The notes beneath the pieces were generated by a model. That model saw nothing but the letters and a program-made list of their open reading frames with translations, ran no database searches and had not been told where the DNA came from. A stretch of 20,607 bases of DNA. Origin: Candidatus Acidiferrum typicum. GTDB taxonomy: Bacteria; Acidobacteriota; Terriglobia; Acidiferrales; UBA7541. The stretch covers positions 1-20,607 of the forward strand of contig DLMH01000076.1 of the NCBI GenBank assembly GCA_002478115.1. The letters run 5' to 3'. How positions within the stretch are numbered: the stretch's first letter is position 1; each line of letters begins with the position of its first letter. A program made the position numbers and the translations under genes. Below are positions 9,944 through 16,183 of this stretch, one piece after another.

Positions 9944-9975
9944 AAAAAAAAACGCCCCGGCGATTCGGGGCGTTT
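9944..9975 (-). terminator. Intrinsic terminator after tsf
   Basis: On the minus strand AAACGCCCC (from 9975-9967) pairs with GGGGCGTTT (from 9958-9950) around an 8-base loop, followed by a run of T. This is a 9-bp GC-rich stem with a U-tract, a textbook rho-independent terminator. It separates the rplM...tsf unit from pyrH-frr. Confidence 0.9.
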
Positions 9976-10011
9976 CACGAAACGATGGTGCGGCAGTAAA
10001 GGATCGATGAA

Positions 10012-10087
10012 CCTGAAATCCAGAGTTGAAGAGAGATTCCTCCGCTCCGGGACGGCCAAAACCGCCGTCCCTCCGGTCGGAATGACA
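10012..10087. repeat. Dispersed intergenic repeat, copy B
   Basis: This 76-bp element matches 18085-18160 at about 69 of 76 positions (my hand alignment). Its core contains complementary arms GGGACGGC...GCCGTCCC (10049-10056/10063-10070). It ends CGGTCGGAATGACA. It lies in the 3' untranslated part of tsf, between the stop codon and the terminator. Confidence 0.85.
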
Positions 10088-10174
10088 AAGAGGGAAAAGG
10101 CAAACCCAAGACCCAGGTAAAAAATCGAACCTGGGGCACCCGGCGACTGGACGACGCCGGACTGAATGCGGGGA

Positions 10175-10840
10175 TCAGCCGGCGTTGGCTGGAGTTTCCT
10201 CGGCGGCGCTGCCGGCGGCGGCGGTAACTTCCCCGACTTTGTAGCGGGAGAAGCGGCGGATGGTGATGTTCTCACCGAGCTTGGCGATGGCCTGGGCGAT
10301 CATCTCGCCGATGGTCTGGCTTTCGTCTTTGATGAAGTGCTGCTCGTAGAGGCAAGTCTCCTCATAGAACTTTTCCATTTTGCCCTGGACGATCTTCTGG
10401 ATAACGGGCTCGGGCTTGCCGGTGGCGCGGGCCTGGGCAGTGTAAATTTCTTTCTCGTGCTCGAGCATCTCCTGCGTAACGTCCTCGCGGCGAACGTAAC
10501 GGGGATCGACGGCGGCGATGTGCATGGCCACGTCGTGACAAAGGCTCTGGAACGCGTCAGTGCGGGCCACGAAATCGCTTTCACAATTGATTTCGACGAG
10601 CACGCCGATCTTTCCGCCGGCATGAATGTAGTGGCCGATGAGGCCTTCGCTGGCTTCGCGCGTGGCCTTCTTGGCGGCCGCCGCCTGGCCCCTTTTGCGC
10701 AGGACGTCCACGGCCTTGGGGATGTCGCCATTGGTTTCGACCAGGGCGGCGCGGCAATCGCTGAAGCCGGCGTTCGTAAGTTCTCTGAGTTCCTTCACGA
10801 GCTTAGCTGGAATATCCATGACAGGTTTCGTTGTACTCAT
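10175..10840 (-). CDS. tsf: Elongation factor Ts
   Basis: This 221-residue protein is the guanine-nucleotide exchange factor that reloads EF-Tu with GTP. It shows the N-terminal UBA-like region with [20 protein letters not shown] (residues 15-34), the [21 protein letters not shown] segment near 57-73 and the core CESDFVART at 86-94. Its length matches the short EF-Ts form that lacks the extended second dimerization subdomain of E. coli EF-Ts. The ATG at 10840 has GGAG six bases before it; Met8 is a second possible start. The gene follows rpsB with 111 bp between, and that spacer contains a terminator-like hairpin. Confidence 0.97.
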   Translation of the reverse strand: MSTTKPVMDIPAKLVKELRELTNAGFSDCRAALVETNGDIPKAVDVLRKRGQAAAAKKATREASEGLIGHYIHAGGKIGVLVEINCESDFVARTDAFQSLCHDVAMHIAAVDPRYVRREDVTQEMLEHEKEIYTAQARATGKPEPVIQKIVQGKMEKFYEETCLYEQHFIKDESQTIGEMIAQAIAKLGENITIRRFSRYKVGEVTAAAGSAAEETPANAG

Positions 10841-10884
10841 CCTTTTCTCCCGGTTTTTGCGAACATTTTGGGACGCATTTTAGA

Positions 10885-10923
10885 AAAATGGCCCGGCGTG
10901 ATCGATGCGCACAGCGCCGGGCC
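10885..10923 (-). terminator. Terminator/attenuator-like hairpin between rpsB and tsf
   Basis: GGCCCGGCG (10890-10898) and CGCCGGGCC (10915-10923) form a perfect 9-bp stem with a 16-base loop. On the minus strand it is followed by ATTTTTCT. It would stop part or all of the transcription leaving rpsB before tsf. No promoter is visible in the short remainder before tsf, so partial termination is the most economical reading. Confidence 0.75.
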
Positions 10924-10951
10924 GTCGAAATTGAGTAGCCACGCGGCGTTC

Positions 10952-11824
10952 TTAGCTTTTTGCCTCGTCGGGAGGCACGGTGGCTTCGGCGGCGGCTTCG
11001 CTCAAGGCTTCGGTGCCCTCGACGAAGTCACCTTCCTGCTTTTCGTATTGCTCGTACGCGCTGGTGTCCACGTAATCCACGCCCGCCTCGTGAGACTGGT
11101 CGGCAGCGAGCTTCTGATCGGCAACCTGGGACTGCTCGTAGAGGGTGCGGCCTTCGGTGACGGAATCGGCAATTTTGGTGGTGAACAGGCGGATGGCGCG
11201 CAGCGCGTCATCGTTCCCCGGGATGATCCAATCGACCATGTCCGGGTCGCAGTTCGTATCCACAACGCTGACCACCGGAATGCCCATGCGGCGCGCTTCC
11301 TTGACGGCAATTTCCTCGGCGTTGGAATCAACGACGAACATCGCATCCGGGAGCTGGGCCATGTTCTCGATGCCCTCGAGATTCTGGAACAGATGTTTCA
11401 TTTCGCGGTCCAGGCGCGCGTGCTCTTTCTTGGAGAGTTGCTCCATGCGGCCGTCTTCGGTCATGGCCTTAAGGAGCTTCAGGCGCTTGATGGACTTCTG
11501 AAGCGTGGACCAATTGGTCAGCGTGCCGCCCAGCCAGCGGTGATTGACAAAGTACGCATTGCAGCGCTTGGCCTCTTCGGCGATGGCTTCCTGGGCCTGG
11601 CGCTTGGTGCCGACGAACAAAACGGTTTTGCCTTGCGCGGAGATGTCGCTGACGAAGCGGCTGGCTTCGCGGAACATTTTCAGGGTTTTCTGCAGGTCGA
11701 TGATATGGATGCCGTTGCGCTCCCCGAAAATGTATTCCTTCATTTTGGGGTTCCAACGACGCGTCTGATGGCCGAAATGAACGCCGGCCTCCAGCAGCTC
11801 CTTCATGGTGATTTCTACCGCCAC
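10952..11824 (-). CDS. rpsB: 30S ribosomal protein S2 (GTG start)
   Basis: The 290-residue protein starts (V/M)[19 protein letters not shown] and continues [44 protein letters not shown] and [19 protein letters not shown], all characteristic of S2. S2 is needed late in 30S assembly and for recruiting S1. The frame is open upstream for 69 more codons, but those residues do not resemble S2, and AGGAGG lies 4 bases before the GTG at 11822-11824. A C-terminal tail of about 60 residues rich in Glu, Ala, Asp and Gln follows the conserved core. It lies between rpsI, after a structured 291-bp spacer, and tsf, in the common rpsB-tsf pair. Confidence 0.97.
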   Translation of the reverse strand: MAVEITMKELLEAGVHFGHQTRRWNPKMKEYIFGERNGIHIIDLQKTLKMFREASRFVSDISAQGKTVLFVGTKRQAQEAIAEEAKRCNAYFVNHRWLGGTLTNWSTLQKSIKRLKLLKAMTEDGRMEQLSKKEHARLDREMKHLFQNLEGIENMAQLPDAMFVVDSNAEEIAVKEARRMGIPVVSVVDTNCDPDMVDWIIPGNDDALRAIRLFTTKIADSVTEGRTLYEQSQVADQKLAADQSHEAGVDYVDTSAYEQYEKQEGDFVEGTEALSEAAAEATVPPDEAKS

Positions 11825-12115
11825 TATTCCTCCTAAGTAGATGGCTGTTTTTCGCGCGTGTTGCGGCCACGCTTGAGTGGCCGAGACATGCTGCGCAACA
11901 GCCTCTTGCCGGCTTCCTTGCCGGCCGTGATCTTGGGGCCGCGGCTTGCGCCAGGGCCCCAGAGCCCGATGGGCAGAAGAATCTCCGCCGAAAACTGTGC
12001 CGCCCAGTGCCGTTCCAACTTTTCCCAGCAAATCCCTTCGAGAATATTCTCTCCGTGTTCGTGTCAGATGCTCAGACCGTCATCTGGCCGAAATAGTTGG
12101 AACGGCACCAGTTCT
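11825..12115 (-). promoter_or_regulatory. Highly structured spacer/leader upstream of rpsB
   Basis: This 291-bp gap has no credible gene but many perfect inverted repeats. A 14-bp pair (12007-12020 with 12095-12108) encloses a palindrome GAGAATATTCTC (12040-12051) and a CAGATG/CATCTG pair (12065-12070/12081-12086). Closer to rpsB are TGGGGCC/GGCCCCA (11934-11940/11955-11961), GCCGGC/GCCGGC (11909-11914/11921-11926) and CGGCCAC/GTGGCCG (11864-11870/11877-11883), with TGTTGC/GCAACA outside it. There is no T-run terminator and no strong promoter. The arrangement suggests a folded RNA, possibly a control region for S2; I do not recognise a named motif. Confidence 0.55.
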
Positions 12116-12535
12116 TTAACGCTTGGTGAACTGGAAGCGCTTGCGTGCGCCCTTCTGGCCGTACTTCTTGCGTTCCTTCATACGGGAATCGCGGGTCAGA
12201 AAGCCGTTCTTGCGAAGAGCCGGGCGCAACTCCGGATTGAAACGGCTGATGGCGCGGGAGAGTCCCATGCGCACCGCGCCGGCTTGCCCGCCAACGCCGC
12301 CACCCTTCGCCGTGACCAGGACGTCCACCTGCTCGGTGAGGCTGGTGAACTTCAGCGGCTCGGTGGCGTCATGACTCCAGGCATGATTCGGGAAATACTT
12401 ATCCACTTCGCGGCCGTTCACCGTGAATTTGCCGGTGCCGGCCCGCAGAAACACGCGAGCCACGGATTCCTTGCGGCGTCCGGTGCCGAGAAACCAAGTC
12501 TTTGTGCCCACAACGGGCGTTTCCACTGTACTCAA
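12116..12535 (-). CDS. rpsI: 30S ribosomal protein S9 (TTG start)
   Basis: The 139-residue protein carries GTGRRKESVARVFL, the GKFTVNGREVDKYF segment, VTAKGGGVGGQAGAVRMGLS and the invariant C-terminus KKYGQKGARKRFQFTKR. The terminal Arg/Lys tail reaches the P-site tRNA in the 30S subunit. The start is a TTG at 12533-12535 with AGGAGG 4-7 bases upstream; a GTG three codons later (12524-12526) is the alternative. It is second in the rplM-rpsI pair, 149 bp after rplM. That spacer shows no promoter. Confidence 0.96.
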   Translation of the reverse strand: MSTVETPVVGTKTWFLGTGRRKESVARVFLRAGTGKFTVNGREVDKYFPNHAWSHDATEPLKFTSLTEQVDVLVTAKGGGVGGQAGAVRMGLSRAISRFNPELRPALRKNGFLTRDSRMKERKKYGQKGARKRFQFTKR

Positions 12536-12684
12536 TGCTCCTCCTCGAAACCCTGTTGGACGAGACTACTCCGCGTAATCCCATCGACTTCACGTCCGGA
12601 TTGCTCCCCGCTAAGGCACCACTTAGAAAGGAACCCCTACGTGCGGAAAACCAGAATCGGGCCCTGGCCCCGCCGGGACCAAAC

Positions 12685-13134
12685 TCAAGGCGAAATCGGT
12701 TGCGGCTTCTGCCCCGCGTGCCGCGCCAAACCGGCGGCGTCGCGGTAAACACGCAATTTCTTGGCACGGCGCGCGCGCAACTTGTTCTTCGGCAACATGC
12801 CGAGAATGGCTTCGCGAACCATCCATTCCGGCTTGCTCTCGCGGAGGCGCTTGGCGGGAACTTCCTTTAATCCGCCGGGATAGCCGCTGTGCGAGTAATA
12901 AATTTTTTGATCGACCTTGTTGCCGGTCAGGCGAATTTTGTCCGCATTGATGATGACCAGGTGATCGCCGGAATCGAGATAGGGCGTAAAGCTGGCCTTA
13001 TCCTTCCCGATTAAAATGCGCGCCGCTTTCGTGGCCAGGCGGCCCAGCACCTGGTTGGAAGCGTCCATGACAAACCACTGCGAGCCGATTTTGAGGGCTT
13101 CGGCTTCTGCTCCCTTGGCTACGTACGTCCTCAT
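12685..13134 (-). CDS. rplM: 50S ribosomal protein L13
   Basis: The 149-residue protein shows WFVMDASNQVLGRLATKAA, the DSGDHLVIINADKIRLTGNK segment, KIYYSHSGYPGGLKE and REAILGMLPKNKLRARRAKK, which together define L13, an early-assembly protein of the 50S subunit. Its length is normal. The ATG at 13132-13134 has a modest AAGG about 12 bases upstream. It is first gene after a strong promoter (13174-13202) and leads the rplM-rpsI-(rpsB-tsf) group. Confidence 0.97.
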   Translation of the reverse strand: MRTYVAKGAEAEALKIGSQWFVMDASNQVLGRLATKAARILIGKDKASFTPYLDSGDHLVIINADKIRLTGNKVDQKIYYSHSGYPGGLKEVPAKRLRESKPEWMVREAILGMLPKNKLRARRAKKLRVYRDAAGLARHAGQKPQPISP

Positions 13135-13173
13135 TGCAATCAGTCACACCTTTCCCTGTAAAGACAAAATCTA

Positions 13174-13202
13174 ATTTTAAGGGTGGAGTGCGGCTTTGTC
13201 AA
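13174..13202 (-). promoter_or_regulatory. Sigma70-type promoter of rplM-rpsI
   Basis: On the minus strand a perfect TTGACA (13197-13202) and TAAAAT (13174-13179, five of six) are separated by exactly 17 bases. The start would be near 13167, leaving a leader of about 33 nt for rplM. Between it and the kinase stop (13203-13429) I see only a GAACC/GGTTC hairpin and no gene. Confidence 0.85.
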
Positions 13203-13429
13203 CGAAGCACTTGCGCTTTCCCGCCCCACAGAAAGCCAGTTTCCGATTACGCGACTCTACAGGAGTTAGCCAATCGCTGACCGCGCCGATTGCCGGTCAC
13301 AAGGTCATTTCCCAACACGTATTCGACTAGGTACGAAATCCCTAGCAGAATTCCGTTTCGCGAACCGGATTTATTTCTGGTTCAGAAGCTCTGGATTTCG
13401 GATGATGAGCATTCGACGAACAGGAGAGG

Positions 13430-15820
13430 TTACTGAGGCAAGCCGATCCGGCGGACCAAGTCCTGGAAGCGAGGATCAGAGCGCAGAGAGTCGAATACGG
13501 GATCGCCCTTGAGGAACGTGAGCCAGAAATCGCGCTGCTGATAGCCCTTTTCGAGCCAGGCGAAGGCTTGATCCTTGTCGCCGAGACCAATGTAGATTTT
13601 CGCGAAGTTGGTTGGCGCTACATAGCCTTTCTTCGACTGCTCTTGCAAATCCGCAATCACCTTGCGAGCGTCCGCGGCACGGCCCATTCGGCCGTAAACG
13701 TAGCCGATCGTCGCGTAGGGTTCTGCCGTGAAGTCTCCCGCCTTTTTCAATTCTTCGACGGCCTCCTGAAACTGACCTTGCTCGGCTAGCGTCTTGCCGA
13801 GGTAAAGATGCGCGGGCCAAAAGCGCGGCTCGAGATCCAAGGTCTTGCGCAGTTGGGAGACTGCCTCGTCGTAGCGCCGCGCCTCATACAGGGATTGCGC
13901 CAAGAGAAAACTTCCTTGCGCGGACACTGGGTCGAGTTCGACTGCTCGCCGGCCTTCGCGAATCGATTCCTCGATCTTGCCCTCTTGACGGAGGAAATGT
14001 GCATGGTTGGCGTGTGCGATGGAGGAGTTTGGGTTTAGACGGAGCGCGGTTTGAAATTCTCTCTCGGCACCCGCCCAATTCCAGTCGTAGTCTGCCAAGT
14101 TGGTGGCCAGGGAGACATGGGCTTCGGCAAGCTGGTCGTCAATCTCGAGGGCGCGCTTCGCGGCAGCCTCGGATTGAGGAAGACCGTCCATCGGAGCGAC
14201 GTTGCTGTTGAATATGAGCGCCCGATAGGAATCCGCCAAGGAAGCATAGGCCGCTGCGTAAGCCGGATCCTTCTTGATGGCGGCTTGGAACAGCGCTATG
14301 GCTTTTTGTTCGTCAGGACCGTTATGCAGATTCAGGTAGAAGAGGCCGCGGAGATAGTCTTCGTGGGCTTCGGGATCAATGACGTCATTTCGGGTAAAGC
14401 GGGCCTGTTCCTGCGGGGTGAGTTTCAACTGGACTTCATCGACGATAGCCTGCGCGATTTCGTCCTGGAGGCGGAGCGAATCCCGGAAATCGCGTTCGTA
14501 ACCCTTGGCCCAGAGGTGTGTATCGGTGGGGCCTTGAACCAATTGCGCGGTGATGCGGATGCGGTCGCCTTCGCGTTCGACCGAACCTTCAACCACGGCG
14601 TCGACATTCAGCTCTCGCGCAATCTCCGGAACCGACTTCTGCGTTCCCTTATACCGCATCGCCGAGGTACGCGAAACGACACGCAACGAGCGGACCTGGG
14701 ACAGCTCAGTGGTCAGTTCTTCGGTCATGCCATCGGCGAAGTATTGCTGTTGAGGGTCGCCGGAGAGATTTTCGAGGGGAAGCACGGCGAGAGAGTGAAT
14801 GCCGGGAGCAGAGGCGCGATGGAATACCCTGTCACGCAAACCACCGACGTTGGCGGCGAACAGAGCGGCGGCAAGGACAGCCAGGGCGATGACGCCGGGA
14901 ATCCACAGGCTTCGCTTCGCGGAGCTTGGAGGGGTTACGGAAACGGGAACAATGGAAGGGGAAGTGGCCCGCGGCGTGTGAGCGGCTTCGAGCGCGGCGC
15001 GGACTTCGCTTGCCCGCTGGTAGCGGTGGCCCGGCTCCTTTTCGAGACAACGCTCGATGACCGTCCGGAGTCCTGCAGGAAGTTGGGGCGGGAGCGGAGG
15101 GAGCGGCTCCCGGAGGATTCCAGAAGTCAGCTCGAAGGCCGTCTGGCCGCGGAAGGGGCGATTGCCTGCCGACATTTCGTAGAGGGTGACGCCGAGAGAC
15201 CAGATATCGCTGCGCGCACCAGCTTCTTCGCCGCGGAGAATTTCGGGCGCGATGTATGGGAGCGTTCCGACGATCGCGCTGGCATCGATAGCCGATTGGG
15301 TCGAGCGAGTCGATTCCGCGAATTCGCGGTCGCCATAAAACCTGGCAAGACCAAAGTCCAGAACCTTGACCTGGCCGGAGGGGGTGATGACGACATTGGC
15401 CGTCTTGATGTCGCGATGGATGATACCGCGATCGTGCGCATGTGCCAGCGCGGCGGCGATCTGCGCGCCATAGCGCACCACCAGCTCTGGGCGCAGGCCT
15501 TCCGGGGGGATGAGCGAATTGAGCGGCCTGCCCTCGACGAGCTCCATCACAATGAAATGGTGGCCGCCGGCTTCGCCCACTTCGTGGATGGTGCAGATAT
15601 GCGGATCGTTTAAGGCGGAGGCGGAACGCGCTTCGCTGAGGATTTTTTTTTCCGCCTCGGCGCCGCCTTGAGAATCCCGCCGGAGGATTTTGAACGCGAC
15701 ATCCCGTTTCAAGTGCTCATCGCGAGCTCGATAGACCTCGCCCATACCGCCGGCGCCGAGCTTTTCCACGATTCGGTAGTGCGAGATGATCTGGCCGATT
15801 AGAGATGAAGAGTCCGGCAT
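13430..15820 (-). CDS. Membrane Ser/Thr protein kinase with TolB-like domain and TPRs
   Basis: The protein has 796 residues. The N-terminal kinase is complete: Gly loop LGAGGMGEVY 21-30, VAFK Lys44, HRDIKTAN 135-142 (Asp137), DFG 155-157, APE 191-193 and SDIWSLG 204-210. A Pro/Ser linker (about 283-300) leads to one membrane span (about 305-324). A TolB/FlgO-like region follows (LAVLPLENLSGDPQQQYFADGMTEEL-like start near 344, to about 470), then TPR-type repeats (about 500-770). The kinase would face the cytoplasm and the rest the periplasm. This architecture is common in Acidobacteriota. The ATG at 15820 has no Shine-Dalgarno; the promoter at 15830-15858 would put the start of the RNA at the ATG. 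Signal and substrates are unknown. Confidence 0.93.
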   Translation of the reverse strand: MPDSSSLIGQIISHYRIVEKLGAGGMGEVYRARDEHLKRDVAFKILRRDSQGGAEAEKKILSEARSASALNDPHICTIHEVGEAGGHHFIVMELVEGRPLNSLIPPEGLRPELVVRYGAQIAAALAHAHDRGIIHRDIKTANVVITPSGQVKVLDFGLARFYGDREFAESTRSTQSAIDASAIVGTLPYIAPEILRGEEAGARSDIWSLGVTLYEMSAGNRPFRGQTAFELTSGILREPLPPLPPQLPAGLRTVIERCLEKEPGHRYQRASEVRAALEAAHTPRATSPSIVPVSVTPPSSAKRSLWIPGVIALAVLAAALFAANVGGLRDRVFHRASAPGIHSLAVLPLENLSGDPQQQYFADGMTEELTTELSQVRSLRVVSRTSAMRYKGTQKSVPEIARELNVDAVVEGSVEREGDRIRITAQLVQGPTDTHLWAKGYERDFRDSLRLQDEIAQAIVDEVQLKLTPQEQARFTRNDVIDPEAHEDYLRGLFYLNLHNGPDEQKAIALFQAAIKKDPAYAAAYASLADSYRALIFNSNVAPMDGLPQSEAAAKRALEIDDQLAEAHVSLATNLADYDWNWAGAEREFQTALRLNPNSSIAHANHAHFLRQEGKIEESIREGRRAVELDPVSAQGSFLLAQSLYEARRYDEAVSQLRKTLDLEPRFWPAHLYLGKTLAEQGQFQEAVEELKKAGDFTAEPYATIGYVYGRMGRAADARKVIADLQEQSKKGYVAPTNFAKIYIGLGDKDQAFAWLEKGYQQRDFWLTFLKGDPVFDSLRSDPRFQDLVRRIGLPQ

Positions 15821-15829
15821 TTCGCGTTC

Positions 15830-15858
15830 ATCTTAGGTTGAGCCAGAAGGCAAGTCAA
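15830..15858 (-). promoter_or_regulatory. Promoter for the kinase gene (predicted leaderless mRNA)
   Basis: On the minus strand TTGACT (15853-15858) and TAAGAT (15830-15835) are spaced by 17 bases. Only nine bases separate the -10 from the ATG, so RNA would begin 0-3 nt before the start codon. The lack of a Shine-Dalgarno agrees with this. Confidence 0.6.
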
Positions 15859-15910
15859 CGAAGACAGATTGCTTACAAGCCAGGGTTGCATAGCATCTGG
15901 AAGCAAAAGA

Positions 15911-15933
15911 TTGGCATGCTGGAAACATGCCAA
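15911..15933. repeat. Perfect 8-bp dyad, candidate operator or hairpin
   Basis: TTGGCATG (15911-15918) and CATGCCAA (15926-15933) are exact inverted copies around a 7-base centre. The site lies between the two divergent genes, about 90 bp from the kinase start and 250 bp from the permease start. It could be an operator or an RNA hairpin; the sequence alone does not decide. Confidence 0.5.
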
Positions 15934-16183
15934 CAACGCTCAAACCGGACAAGTGAAGTACTGGGACGGTGCGTGCCTGGTAATCCGAGTGATCAAGGGT
16001 TAGCGCGCCGATTTTTGATTGCGAGTCCGAGCGATGTTATCGTGTCTCTGCTTGGACATTTCGCCGATCATGGGACGAGCGCCGAATGCGACTTCATACG
16101 CATATCCCTGTGAGGGCCACCGCACGCTTATCGCGTAGATATGGATTTTCCTGGAGTGAATCATCCATGGGACCCCACCGCTC

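Larger units (their letters stand above)
9823..10174. other. tsf-pyrH intergenic region, no gene
   Basis: Reading along the minus strand from the tsf stop, this gap holds about 85 bp without recognised features, then a copy of the dispersed repeat (10012-10087), the tsf terminator (9944-9975) and a candidate pyrH promoter (9856-9864). No credible coding frame was found. Confidence 0.6.
15821..16183. other. Divergent intergenic region between kinase and KimA-like gene
   Basis: This 363-bp stretch contains the kinase promoter (15830-15858), a perfect dyad (15911-15933) and an ATGCG/CGCAT hairpin (about 16084-16102). No credible gene was found. The KimA-like gene must be driven from here, but its promoter could not be fixed; a weak TTGCTT-16-TAGCAT (about 15870-15897, plus) is the best seen. 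There is no Shine-Dalgarno next to its ATG, and no recognisable c-di-AMP riboswitch. Confidence 0.5.

Noticed and set aside
10166..11836. Plus-strand frame of 556 codons across tsf and rpsB
   Set aside because: It covers the antisense of two well-identified genes and has no recognisable domain.
11825..12031. N-terminal extension of S2 from the open frame upstream of the GTG
   Set aside because: The 69 extra residues do not resemble S2, and AGGAGG lies just before the GTG at 11824.
14051..15613. Plus-strand frame of 520 codons opposite the kinase
   Set aside because: It is the antisense shadow of conserved kinase motifs; no domain is recognisable.
16000..16183. Possible c-di-AMP (ydaO-type) riboswitch upstream of the KimA-like gene
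   Set aside because: It was sought because KimA genes carry it in Firmicutes. Isolated words such as GGAGTGAATC occur, but the ordered conserved blocks are absent.
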